Source: a virus
Virus record (IMG/VR): IMGVR_UViG_3300023202_000247
Span: 1-64,000 of that record
Length of the DNA stretch: 64,000 nt
Reading direction: 5' to 3' (one strand)
In this document: piece by piece, positions 56,723 through 64,000 of the stretch
How positions within the stretch are numbered: the stretch's first letter is position 1
Layout of the letters: each line of letters opens with the position of its first letter
Translations under genes and position numbers: made by a program
Notes under the pieces: generated by a model
Databases searched by the model: none
Seen by the model: the letters and a program-made list of their open reading frames with translations, nothing else
Told to the model about the DNA's origin: nothing

Positions 56723-56962
56723 ATGGAAGAGCAGAATCATATGACAAACGAAGAAAATCAACAATGGTGGGACAAATACGAATATATTCAAAAGCACCAT
56801 GCTTTGATGTGTCAAATTCCATTTGAAAAACGCAAGGTTGGCGACCTCACCGTTTTTCAGTTTAAGGAAATGATTGCTCCGGTTATTCGTCTACATGCAT
56901 TTGTTGCTTGTTTTGTGAGTACGTTTTTCATGGTACTACTTATTTTGTTCTGCTTGGCCTGA
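56723..56962 (+). CDS. small membrane protein
   Basis: 79 residues after TGGAGGATTG. Soluble N-terminal 50 residues (Trp/Asn/Gln-rich) and one C-terminal membrane anchor (FVACFVSTFFMVLLILFCLA). Function unknown. Confidence 0.65.
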   Translation: MEEQNHMTNEENQQWWDKYEYIQKHHALMCQIPFEKRKVGDLTVFQFKEMIAPVIRLHAFVACFVSTFFMVLLILFCLA

Positions 56963-57071
56963 ACGACGTTTGATTCCTCGGAAAGCCCGGAATCGCGATT
57001 ACGCCAATATACCGTACGCTCGCAAATATGGACTATGAAAAAGAATAGTTAGCAAAGAAAGCAATGGTTGG

Positions 57072-57482
57072 GTGAATCTAAACTTTAAATTCTCCGAAGA
57101 CATTGAAGAGGAGAATAGAGGTTTTATTTGTCATAAGCTCTCGGTCGTAGCAAACGACCGAGAGCTTGGCTATATCAAAGTAAGCTACATTCCAAGCTCA
57201 GTTTACAGAACGTGCTATGCATCTGCGCTCGATTATGCAGTTAAGCATGCTGGTTGGCATATGGATGATAGATTCTACGACCTTGCGACTGTTTCCTATT
57301 CGAGAGTATATGAAGAGTTTCAACGAAAAGGTATTGCTACAGCTATGTATCTTGAGATGGCCCGACAGCTCAAGAAAAGGTACTATATCAAGCTAAGAGC
57401 TAGTGCTCTTTGGGAATCCTTCAAAGAAAAGGGCTTGACAAAAACCTGGGAAGGATTTACAATACTGAATCCTTTAGAATAA
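57072..57482 (+). CDS. GNAT-like acetyltransferase
   Basis: 136 residues; GTG after AATGGTTGG. ELGYIKVSYIP and VYEEFQRKGIATAMYLEMAR (acetyl-CoA-binding motif A, Q/R-x-x-G-x-A/T) fit the GNAT fold. Target unknown. The N-terminal strand region is shorter than usual. Confidence 0.65.
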   Translation: MNLNFKFSEDIEEENRGFICHKLSVVANDRELGYIKVSYIPSSVYRTCYASALDYAVKHAGWHMDDRFYDLATVSYSRVYEEFQRKGIATAMYLEMARQLKKRYYIKLRASALWESFKEKGLTKTWEGFTILNPLE

Positions 57483-57492
57483 GGAGAGTCGA

Positions 57493-57651
57493 ATGCTTCC
57501 GGACGAACAAAGACTGCTAGATTTCTTCAACAACAAGTCAAAACCATTCGACCCAGCGTCTGATGGGCCGACCATTGGTCATCCAAATGGATACAATCCG
57601 AAAGATATTTGTCTAGCATCTGATCAATGGTTGGAGGAGTCTCACGATTAG
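57493..57651 (+). CDS. hypothetical 52-residue protein
   Basis: Strong site AAGGAGAGTCG. MLPDEQRLLDFFNNKSKPFD then a Gly/Asp/Asn-rich loop. Last gene before a 400-nt gap. Confidence 0.65.
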   Translation: MLPDEQRLLDFFNNKSKPFDPASDGPTIGHPNGYNPKDICLASDQWLEESHD

Positions 57652-57655
57652 TGGG

Positions 57656-57675
57656 CCTTTCCTTTGCCGGAAAGG
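57656..57675. terminator. short hairpin after 57493 gene
   Basis: CCTTTCC / GGAAAGG with a 6-nt loop, 5 nt after the stop. No T-tract. The following 200 nt (57676-57880) hold no ORF I can support, only a repeat remnant (cttaggtcacagac, 57789-57802). Confidence 0.4.
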
Positions 57676-57882
57676 TCGACGTTTAACCCGTCGGCTCCGG
57701 TTCTCACCGAGACTTGCGTTGCTTTGATCAACCGCAATTCGCTTTACAGCATGTTTGATCGGATGATGCAGTTTTACTTTCGGAACACTTAGGTCACAGA
57801 CAAGTATCGTAGTTAGATGGAGCCTCAGTGGTAACGCAGAACGTGAGACGAGGCTGTCACTGCATTTGATCTACGAAGAATT

Positions 57883-57992
57883 TTTACAAAGGATGCTGTG
57901 CTCCTAAAAGTCACAGACGGCTTGACGCCGCCAGAATTCGTGATTAGCATGATGTTTCATCACAAAGGATGCTGTGCTCCTAAGTCACAGAC
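57883..57992 (+). CRISPR. two-repeat mini-array of class-2 repeats
   Basis: Repeat 57883-57918 (tttacaaaggatgctgtg...cacagac) and a second, 2 nt shorter repeat ending at 57992, separated by about 40 nt (ggcttgacgccgccagaatt...). Both have the CTGTG/CACAG stem. The pair lies 58 nt upstream of the HTH gene, in its presumed leader. Confidence 0.7.
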
Positions 57993-58049
57993 GCTCATCG
58001 AAACAACGGACCCCTGTAACCTTCTCGAAAACAAGAAAGACCTGGAAAA

Positions 58050-58556
58050 ATGAGTAACCAAACCAAGCAAGCCTACACTTCGCATGACGCCGCCAAGATC
58101 CTGGGTGTGAGCAATAGCTCCGTGCTCAAGTGGATTGACGACGAAAAGCTCGCAGCCTACCGTACCCCTGGTGGTCACCGGCGCATCAAGCCCGAGGATC
58201 TTCGTGCGTTCGCTGCCGAGTATGAGATGCCGTTTGCTGCCGGCGACGCTGGCGAGGGCAAGGTATTCTTCCTGGGCAAGCGTCTGCCCAAGAGCCTGAA
58301 GGATTACGACACCCAGAAGTTCTCGCCGAGTGACATGGTCAAAACGATCGTGGCCATCGCTTCCGAGAAGCCTGCGGTTGTCGTGCAGGCCGAGGGTGAC
58401 AATGCCGAGAGCGTACTCGAGGCAATTCAGGAGAGCAGTGCGGGTTCCCGCTACGTTCTCGTGGCCGAGGAGAACGAGGAGAACGCGGCCCTGCTCAAGA
58501 GCGTGAAGAAGCTCGGCGGCGAGGTTGTGGCCTCTCTGAAGGATCTCGAGCTGTAA
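58050..58556 (+). CDS. helix-turn-helix regulator with receiver-like domain
   Basis: 168 residues. Residues 8-55 (YTSHDAAKILGVSNSSVLKW, then RTPGGHRRIKPEDLRAF) are an excisionase/MerR-type HTH. The second domain (FSPSDMVKTIVAIASEKPAV; VLEAIQESSAGSRYVLVAEE; KSVKKLGGEVVASLKDLE) has the pattern of a degenerate response-regulator receiver. This fusion is common in Myxococcota. GC-rich third positions and flanking hairpins mark it as a separate unit, probably host-derived. Likely a transcription regulator. Confidence 0.75.
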   Translation: MSNQTKQAYTSHDAAKILGVSNSSVLKWIDDEKLAAYRTPGGHRRIKPEDLRAFAAEYEMPFAAGDAGEGKVFFLGKRLPKSLKDYDTQKFSPSDMVKTIVAIASEKPAVVVQAEGDNAESVLEAIQESSAGSRYVLVAEENEENAALLKSVKKLGGEVVASLKDLEL

Positions 58557-58582
58557 TAGCTAAACGATTCTCCTGACGATGA

Positions 58583-58611
58583 CATCCCGCATGCATAATG
58601 CATGCGGGATG
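58583..58611. terminator. 14-bp palindromic hairpin
   Basis: CATCCCGCATGCAT / ATGCATGCGGGATG separated by one base, 27 nt after the regulator stop. Likely terminator or operator. The first ATG of the next frame (58602) lies inside it, which argues against that start. Confidence 0.6.
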
Positions 58612-58637
58612 CTCGCGTTTATACGTTGGTACATTTT

Positions 58638-59783
58638 ATGTATCAACATATGAGCATGAGCGTGTTCACGTCCAAAAACCCAATTGAAAATATCGAAACA
58701 ATATTTTGTGAGAAAGGAGCGTATGAATACCCATTGACCAAAATCATTTTGGACAGGTACTCAAAAGCAAATGTTATCGACGTTGATTCTCACAATAACA
58801 TACCAGATGTTTATGACGACCCAGATAACGTCAAATATTGGAACAAGATAAAAGCTCATACACTAGTGCTTGGCATCAAGAAAAGTGTTAGTGCTAGGCC
58901 CAATTGCAGAAGTACTGATTGGATTGCGCCAAGCTTCTCAAATGGATGTGCGCTGGCCTGTTCGTATTGCTATGTTGTGCGACGAAAAGGATATGCAAAC
59001 CCAATTACATTGTTTGTAAACGTCGAACGCATCAAGAAATATTTGCGCGGCCATAGTAAGCGCCGAGGTCCAAAGGTTTTGACACCGGAAAATGCTCAAA
59101 CGGACACGATTTACTGGACATATGATATAGGCGAGAATTGTGATGTGAGCGTTGATGCTTTGCTAAGCGATACGCCTCGCGAGATTGTTCAGTTCTTTCG
59201 CGATGAGATGCCTCACGGCAAAGCCTCGTTTGCAACCAAGTATGTTAACCGTAGCATGCTTGATTATGATCCCGGAAGAAAAACGAGAATCAGATTTTCT
59301 ATGATGCCTCAAAAACCTTCCAAGGTTGTTGATGTACGCACGTCTTCGATTAAAGATCGTATTAATGCAATTAATGATTTTCACCGCGCCGGCTACGAAG
59401 TTCATTTAAACTTTTCTCCTGTCATCATCTACGACGGTTGGGAAAGGGATTACGTGGAGTTGTTTGAGCAAATCAATGACTGCACAAACAATGCTGTAAA
59501 GAAACAGCTCAAGTGTGAGGTCATTTTTCTTACCCATAATGAAAAGCTTCATGAGTTAAACATGAAGTGGCATCCCAAAGCTGAGCGTGAGTACCTGTAT
59601 AGGTATAAAAATGTTGATGGTAAGAATAAGTTTGGGCTCCCCGTGTTACAACAACGTAAGTTGAGCCAAAACGGTATGTGGAATTTGAGATATAAAAATA
59701 ATCACAAGAAAGCTGGTGTACAGACTTTTCGTGATTTGCTCGATTCTCATATGGGCTACTGTAACATACGTTACATTTTTTAG
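58638..59783 (+). CDS. spore-photoproduct-lyase-like radical SAM protein
   Basis: About 381 residues; a longer frame starts inside a hairpin, and ATGs at 58650 and 58656 are also possible. GCALACSYCYVVRRKGY holds the CxxxCxxC Fe-S ligands after WIAPSFSN. TIYWTYDIGENCDVSVDALL and GYEVHLNFSPVIIYDGWERD are typical of the spore photoproduct lyase (SPL) family. SPL reverses UV thymine photoproducts by radical chemistry; phage members may repair DNA or act on another substrate. The last residues (GYCNIRYIF) follow family practice. Confidence 0.8.
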   Translation: MYQHMSMSVFTSKNPIENIETIFCEKGAYEYPLTKIILDRYSKANVIDVDSHNNIPDVYDDPDNVKYWNKIKAHTLVLGIKKSVSARPNCRSTDWIAPSFSNGCALACSYCYVVRRKGYANPITLFVNVERIKKYLRGHSKRRGPKVLTPENAQTDTIYWTYDIGENCDVSVDALLSDTPREIVQFFRDEMPHGKASFATKYVNRSMLDYDPGRKTRIRFSMMPQKPSKVVDVRTSSIKDRINAINDFHRAGYEVHLNFSPVIIYDGWERDYVELFEQINDCTNNAVKKQLKCEVIFLTHNEKLHELNMKWHPKAEREYLYRYKNVDGKNKFGLPVLQQRKLSQNGMWNLRYKNNHKKAGVQTFRDLLDSHMGYCNIRYIF

Positions 59784-59790
59784 GAGAATA

Positions 59791-60015
59791 ATGTCTATTG
59801 AAAAACAAATGTTGAATGCGTTCAAGCATGCTTGTCTTCTCTACGAAGGCACGCCGGTTGTTTGGTCGCTGTTCAGCGGTGGACGTGCTAAACTGCTCGT
59901 GTTCGACCGAGACACACGTAAGATCATCTACCGTAGTAAATGGTATGATGATGTGTCTACATGTCTGAGAAACTTTAACCGTAAGAAAGTCAAACGTGCA
60001 AGAAAATCAGCTTGA
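59791..60015 (+). CDS. basic hypothetical protein
   Basis: 74 residues behind TTAGGAGAATA. SIEKQMLNAFKHACLLYEGT, basic end (NFNRKKVKRARKSA). No family is recognised. Confidence 0.65.
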   Translation: MSIEKQMLNAFKHACLLYEGTPVVWSLFSGGRAKLLVFDRDTRKIIYRSKWYDDVSTCLRNFNRKKVKRARKSA

Positions 60016-60235
60016 CATTAGAACATCTCGTGTGGATAATGACAACTACATAGTAGAGTTTCTTTCCGGGGATTCTATTGAATGGGCAGCTGACAATATC
60101 AAGAACGGTGTTTGGTCAAAGAACGGCTATAGACTTTACTTGGAGTCTCAATATTATGACCATCTCATTTATGAGTTGGAAGATCAAGAGTTTGAGATAG
60201 AGGAAGAGGAATATTACGATGAAACTGACGATTGA
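59996..60235 (+). CDS. acidic hypothetical protein
   Basis: 79 residues, GTG inside the previous gene. Ends in an acidic tail (EFEIEEEEYYDETDD). Overlaps the next gene by 17 nt. Function unknown. Confidence 0.6.
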   Translation: MQENQLDIRTSRVDNDNYIVEFLSGDSIEWAADNIKNGVWSKNGYRLYLESQYYDHLIYELEDQEFEIEEEEYYDETDD

Positions 60236-60743
60236 TAGAAGCAAGTGGTGGCGTGGTAACGGTTCTCGAGACTCAGCGCTTTCAAACAAAGCGAAAAAGA
60301 TGTGTTGCCTTGGATTCCTTTCACTTGCCTGCGGGTATAGCGAGGAAGACATCCGGGGCCTCAAGACAATTGAGCATCTTGTTGAGAACCTGGCCAATGA
60401 TAGTTGCAATCCCGAAGATTGGGAAAGGGTATGTAAACGACTGCCCGAGAAAATTCGTCCAGACTTGGTAAAAGATACGATGCCAAACATCGATGTTCCA
60501 ATGGAGGAGCGCCTTGCAGGTAACGTTGATGATGTTATTATTGAGATTACATCTGAAGATGTTGATTTGGTACAAAAGCTTTATTCTCTAAATGATGATC
60601 CCATCGGCTGGGAACACTTCGATATGGATGAATTCAATGTCTTGTCCAGCGAGGAGAAAGAAGAATACAAAGGGAAACTTCGTGAAAAGTTGTTGACCGA
60701 GACATTTGCAGAAGCTGGAGTTGAAGTTGAGTTCATTGGATGA
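60219..60743 (+). CDS. hypothetical 174-residue protein
   Basis: Site AGAGGAAT upstream. TIDRSKWWRGNGSRDSALSN then KKMCCLGFLSLACGYSEEDI, a signature I associate with an uncharacterised family in large phages. C-terminal half acidic. Confidence 0.7.
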   Translation: MKLTIDRSKWWRGNGSRDSALSNKAKKMCCLGFLSLACGYSEEDIRGLKTIEHLVENLANDSCNPEDWERVCKRLPEKIRPDLVKDTMPNIDVPMEERLAGNVDDVIIEITSEDVDLVQKLYSLNDDPIGWEHFDMDEFNVLSSEEKEEYKGKLREKLLTETFAEAGVEVEFIG

Positions 60744-60922
60744 AACGAAAAAAGGGGAGGCAGCTAAAACCAAAACGCTTCGAAACGATGGAGCAGGCTA
60801 AGGGTTTCATTCTTGGTGTTAAGTTTGCATCAGATATGTATGGTCTTCCCATTATCACAAGTGGAATGCCGTTCATGAGAGGCTACGAGTTTTACGTAAA
60901 CATTTGGAGAGAAGATGTCTGA
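60740..60922 (+). CDS. small basic protein
   Basis: 60 residues, ATGA-coupled. RKKGRQLKPKRFETMEQAKG. Function unknown. Confidence 0.6.
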   Translation: MKRKKGRQLKPKRFETMEQAKGFILGVKFASDMYGLPIITSGMPFMRGYEFYVNIWREDV

Positions 60923-61067
60923 AACAATTATCATGATTGTTGTGCTTGGTGTATCATCTAGTACAATGGATGTTCAGAGTGTTGATGTTTTGAACGATTC
61001 GCCACCCACCACAATTGATCACAAACACTTCATTGAGGTTTCCGATGATGACTACGAACAAGAATAA
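60915..61067 (+). CDS. 50-residue hypothetical protein
   Basis: Overlaps both neighbours. Hydrophobic start (MSETIIMIVVLGVSSS) then acidic tail. Possibly membrane-associated. Confidence 0.5.
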   Translation: MSETIIMIVVLGVSSSTMDVQSVDVLNDSPPTTIDHKHFIEVSDDDYEQE

Positions 61068-61335
61068 GCTCGAGAAGATGTGTGATTTTCTCATCACACA
61101 CACGTCTCTGGGTGATTACGTTGTTCTTAGAAGTGCTTACTCTGAAAGTAAACGAATCAACCGAGAGCTTCAAGCAAAGCTGCTCGAAAAACCAGTTGAC
61201 AAAACTGTCACGAGTGCTTATAGAGAACCTGTCAAGAACTACGACGGGCTTTTCACGAAGCTCAAAGGGTTCGCTGCGCGATTGCCTTCCTCATATCGTC
61301 ACGAGCTGGTGGATATTCTCAAAGAAGAGAGATAA
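61048..61335 (+). CDS. hypothetical 95-residue protein
   Basis: ATG after GAGGTTTCCGATG; a preceding ATG is also possible. Helical, basic (NKNKLEKMCDFLITHTSLGD; RHELVDILKEER). Confidence 0.6.
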   Translation: MTTNKNKLEKMCDFLITHTSLGDYVVLRSAYSESKRINRELQAKLLEKPVDKTVTSAYREPVKNYDGLFTKLKGFAARLPSSYRHELVDILKEER

Positions 61336-61338
61336 AAC

Positions 61339-62169
61339 ATGTCAGATGTCAATGAAAACTTTGCCGCCTATTTTTCCGCAACCGATGTTGCCATGCTTCA
61401 GGAGTTCATCGATGAGCACTTGACCAAATGTAACATGACTGCTAAGGAAATCTACGAGAAGTTCAAGGATAAGACTACACATACTCTTACCGAGGCTGTG
61501 TTTCGTAATGCCCTTGGTAGCAACGTCCGGTGTGGTTACATCGTTGGTGTGGAGGGTCGTCGGCGCGTAGGATACGTGCCCGTACCTCGCGAAACTCCCA
61601 AGGAAAAGCCTGACTGGCATGGTGATAAACGCCAAGGTCGTGGCGGTCGTGGCAAAAAGAAGACTGTCAAACCCGAGCCTGCCAAGCCTGCCAAGCCTGC
61701 CAAGCCTGCCAAGGCCAACACGGTTGAACCGTCCAAGAATGAAGATGAGCATGATGAAAGCCTCGAGGCCGAGGAGACTTTGCATGCCGAGCCAGAGGTA
61801 AAGAAAGAGCTACCCAAGCGTGAACAAAAGCCGCTTCCCCAACCTCAAAAGTATAAAGGGTATCATCGATACTTGTGGGTTCGTAACCGTATGTATAAGG
61901 TTCCGTATTCCCGAGCATCCGATGTGTCCCTGACGATTACCAAGGTCATGAATTGTAAGCAAGATGCTGAAGGTAATATCACTTACAAGGGAAAGACTTG
62001 GAAGTGTGATGACGAAGATATCTTCAAGCGCATGATCACTACGCTTTGGAGTGGAAGCTTCGTTGCTGCTTGCGCTCCCGTTGTTGACGACGGAACTGGT
62101 GTTGCAGTTGAGCTGAGAATTGATAGTGGACAAACACACGTCCAGCTTGATCAAAAGCTTGTTTCGTAG
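61339..62169 (+). CDS. hypothetical protein with PAKPAK linker
   Basis: 276 residues. N-terminal winged-helix-like domain (MTAKEIYEKFKDKTTHTLTE, NVRCGYIVGVEGRRRVGYVP), a basic then Pro/Ala/Lys repeat linker (four PAK units), an acidic stretch and a C-terminal domain with YRYLWVRN-type start and a CDDEDIFKRMITTLWSG segment. DNA binding is plausible. Confidence 0.7.
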   Translation: MSDVNENFAAYFSATDVAMLQEFIDEHLTKCNMTAKEIYEKFKDKTTHTLTEAVFRNALGSNVRCGYIVGVEGRRRVGYVPVPRETPKEKPDWHGDKRQGRGGRGKKKTVKPEPAKPAKPAKPAKANTVEPSKNEDEHDESLEAEETLHAEPEVKKELPKREQKPLPQPQKYKGYHRYLWVRNRMYKVPYSRASDVSLTITKVMNCKQDAEGNITYKGKTWKCDDEDIFKRMITTLWSGSFVAACAPVVDDGTGVAVELRIDSGQTHVQLDQKLVS

Positions 62170-62314
62170 CTGGTGGCCTGCGTATGTTACTGGAGGAGGT
62201 GTCATTCTGTATGTAAAGATACTTACAGGTGGCACCTTCTTCGTAACATTAGCAATGCTTGCAGCATTTACATTACTAATAATAGCAGTAGCAATATATG
62301 ACATACGCAAGTAA
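62159..62314 (+). CDS. small membrane protein
   Basis: About 51 residues from a TTG overlapping the previous stop; a frame from 62120 is longer. Two close hydrophobic segments (YVTGGGVILYVKIL; FVTLAMLAAFTLLIIAVAIY). Start uncertain. Confidence 0.5.
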   Translation: MFRSWWPAYVTGGGVILYVKILTGGTFFVTLAMLAAFTLLIIAVAIYDIRK

Positions 62315-63827
62315 GCTGCCCATGCAGGGTAAGTTCAAGCGCAAGAGAAAGCCCAAGCCATTCAAGAAAGCAGAGCGTGACAATTTAACTTGGAGTGATC
62401 ATCAAGAGGCAATCTTCGATGAGGTTGTTGATGGTGACGAACACATCGTGGTTCTGGCCGGTCCCGGAGCTGGCAAAACCGCAACCATCGTGGAGGCACA
62501 ACATCGCTTGCCCGCACACATGCGTGACAGTATGCTTTTCACCGCCTTCAACGCCTCCGTTGCTGCAAAGTTGGGCAAGAAAATTCCTGCTGATTGTAAA
62601 ACTCATCATGCGGTGGGGTTTGCGTGTGTCAAAAGACACTGGGGTTCGACGTATAACATCGGAGGTTACGGTACCGTTGATGCTTACAACGATGCATTGA
62701 AGCAGCTTGCGGCCAAACATGTGGGCGAAAAGAATCCAAAGCTGATTGAGAATCTAATCAGGGCTTTGGATCTTTGCAAGGTTCAGTTGGCTGAAGACTT
62801 TGACGAGATTGACGATGTAATCATTCGTCATGGCATCCCACTCTGCGATATGAACTCCAAGTCTTTTGCAGAGGTTGTGCTTTCTATGATGGAACGCACT
62901 CGAGAAAGTCCTCTCACTCGCAAGGGTAAGAACGTAATCAGCTTCACGGATATGATTTGGCTTCCGTATGTACACGGATGGCAACCAAAGAAGTATGACT
63001 ACGTGTTCGTGGACGAGGCTCAAGACTTGTCCGAGTGTCGTACCAACTTGCTCATGAAGTCTCTCAATCATGGTGGACGTATGCTTGCAGCGGGAGACAT
63101 ACATCAAGCAATATACAGCTTTGCCGGAGCATCAGTAGATTCGCTCAACGGTTTGATTCGGACTCTCGAGGCACGTTCCTTGCCATTGTCCATCTCGTAT
63201 CGTTGCGCTGTCAATATCGTTGAGCATGCAAAGCGCATCAATCCTACAATTGAGGCAGCGCCAGGTGCAATTGATGGTATCGTTGAAACATTCGAAGGTG
63301 AAGACATTCTAGATAAAGTAAAGTCTGGTGATGCCATTCTTTCGCGTAGCAACTACCCTCTAGTTCGTCTGTGCTTTCAGTTGATTCGCAAGGGTTTCAA
63401 AGCGAATATTCAAGGCCGAGACATCGGCAATCGTTTGCTTTGGCGTATCGAATGTTGGGAACCGTCCAATGTGAATGAATTGTTTCGTATCATTCAAAAT
63501 TGGCGGGATGGAATGGTTGATTACCTGGAATCCTTGAACATTGATACGTCGGGTGTATTCGATGAAGCTAATTGTATCGAGGAATTCGCAAGTAACTGTG
63601 ATACGTTGACAGAGGTGCGTGAGCGCATCAAAGAGTTTTTCAGTGATGATGATGCTCAAGTCAAACTCAGCAGCGTGCACAAGGCCAAGGGTTTGGAATG
63701 GGATAGCGTCATCATGTTGGGAAAGACTTTCAAACCCGACCGTGGGCTCGAAGAGTTAAACATCGAGTATGTGGCAATCACACGTGCCAAGCGTGAGTTG
63801 AAAATTGCAGAAGGGAAGCTACCGTGA
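62298..63827 (+). CDS. superfamily-1 (UvrD/Rep-like) DNA helicase
   Basis: 509 residues. Walker A AGPGAGKT (54-61), Walker B YVFVDEAQDLSE, motif III GDIHQAIYSFAGA, motif IV region SISYRC, motif V SSVHKAKGLEWDSV, motif VI EYVAITRAKREL. ATP-driven 3'-5' unwinding of DNA, probably in replication or recombination. Shorter than UvrD (lacks the large 1B/2B insertions), like other phage forms. Basic N-terminal extension (KFKRKRKPKPFKK). Confidence 0.9.
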   Translation: MTYASKLPMQGKFKRKRKPKPFKKAERDNLTWSDHQEAIFDEVVDGDEHIVVLAGPGAGKTATIVEAQHRLPAHMRDSMLFTAFNASVAAKLGKKIPADCKTHHAVGFACVKRHWGSTYNIGGYGTVDAYNDALKQLAAKHVGEKNPKLIENLIRALDLCKVQLAEDFDEIDDVIIRHGIPLCDMNSKSFAEVVLSMMERTRESPLTRKGKNVISFTDMIWLPYVHGWQPKKYDYVFVDEAQDLSECRTNLLMKSLNHGGRMLAAGDIHQAIYSFAGASVDSLNGLIRTLEARSLPLSISYRCAVNIVEHAKRINPTIEAAPGAIDGIVETFEGEDILDKVKSGDAILSRSNYPLVRLCFQLIRKGFKANIQGRDIGNRLLWRIECWEPSNVNELFRIIQNWRDGMVDYLESLNIDTSGVFDEANCIEEFASNCDTLTEVRERIKEFFSDDDAQVKLSSVHKAKGLEWDSVIMLGKTFKPDRGLEELNIEYVAITRAKRELKIAEGKLP

Positions 63828-64000
63828 AAGATTTTGAAAAAATTATGTTGTTCATTGGAATAGCATGTGTGCTTATGGTACTTGGACTCTTGTTCTTTTT
63901 GCCAACCGATATGTGGACGGGTGCAAGGGGAATAGGAGCGTCGCTCACATTCATTATAAGCATTCCGCTTGTGATGGTTTCACTCGGCAGGAATTTTTTG
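63824..64000 (+). CDS. membrane protein, cut by window end
   Basis: GTG in a GTGA overlap with the helicase. At least two membrane segments (MLFIGIACVLMVLGLLFFLP; ASLTFIISIPLVMVSL). Frame still open at 64000. Confidence 0.65.
   Translation, partial: MKDFEKIMLFIGIACVLMVLGLLFFLPTDMWTGARGIGASLTFIISIPLVMVSLGRNFL

Overview
The window looks like part of the early/accessory region of a very large (jumbo) virulent phage. Essentially every gene is on the + strand. Most are under 150 codons and neighbours overlap at ATGA, GTGA or TGATG junctions. Phage hallmark genes are present: adjacent rIIA and rIIB homologues, a phage-type SF1 helicase, and a Ku/ATP-ligase pair. No capsid, tail, terminase or polymerase gene is visible. 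A Gly/Ala-rich lipoprotein with a Cys-rich tail (15.9-16.6 kb) and GC-rich gene islands point to a high-GC Myxococcota (deltaproteobacterial) host. That host call is inference from style, not a database match.

Layout. 1-632: an 80-bp tandem repeat running off the left edge. About 0.64-2.58 kb: no credible gene, but a dense succession of perfect hairpins, many with GNRA loops, read here as one or more giant structured non-coding RNAs. 2.6-6.4 kb: a GC-rich mosaic of small gene cassettes with duplicated leaders, duplicated gene heads joined to different bodies, and one good plus two decayed copies of a Csx16-like (type III CRISPR ring-nuclease family) N-terminus. 6.4-26.6 kb: tightly coupled small genes including a ComM/Mg-chelatase-type ATPase, an ArdC-like antirestriction protein, a kinase-like protein, zinc-ribbon proteins, an XRE regulator and a lipoprotein. 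26.6-29.0 and 38.6-41.3 kb: two clusters of MORN-like repeat paralogues. 29-38 kb: GC-rich islands, a gene with no conventional start (32.6 kb), a structured non-coding block (34.0-34.4 kb) and a TIGR02452-type poly(ADP-ribose) glycohydrolase.

41.4-45.4 kb is the most striking part. A GIY-YIG protein overlaps a 671-residue Cas12-like effector, followed by two CRISPR arrays, each behind a copy of the same hairpin leader. The 36-nt repeat can fold as a pseudoknot, and its 3' stem (CTACG/TGTAG) is replaced by CTGTG/CACAG in a second repeat class found as solo units in other leaders. The effector keeps the RuvC-I and RuvC-III aspartates but has Ala where the RuvC-II glutamate normally sits. It may therefore be a naturally nuclease-dead, binding-only system.

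45.4-64 kb: more coupled small genes, a DUF2786-like protein, rIIA-rIIB, ATP-dependent DNA ligase and Ku (phage NHEJ), a GNAT-like acetyltransferase, a HTH regulator behind a solo-repeat pair, a spore-photoproduct-lyase-like radical SAM protein and a UvrD-like helicase. Taken together, the recognisable genes suggest DNA repair plus counter-defence: ring nuclease, antirestriction, ADP-ribose removal and a phage-owned CRISPR effector.
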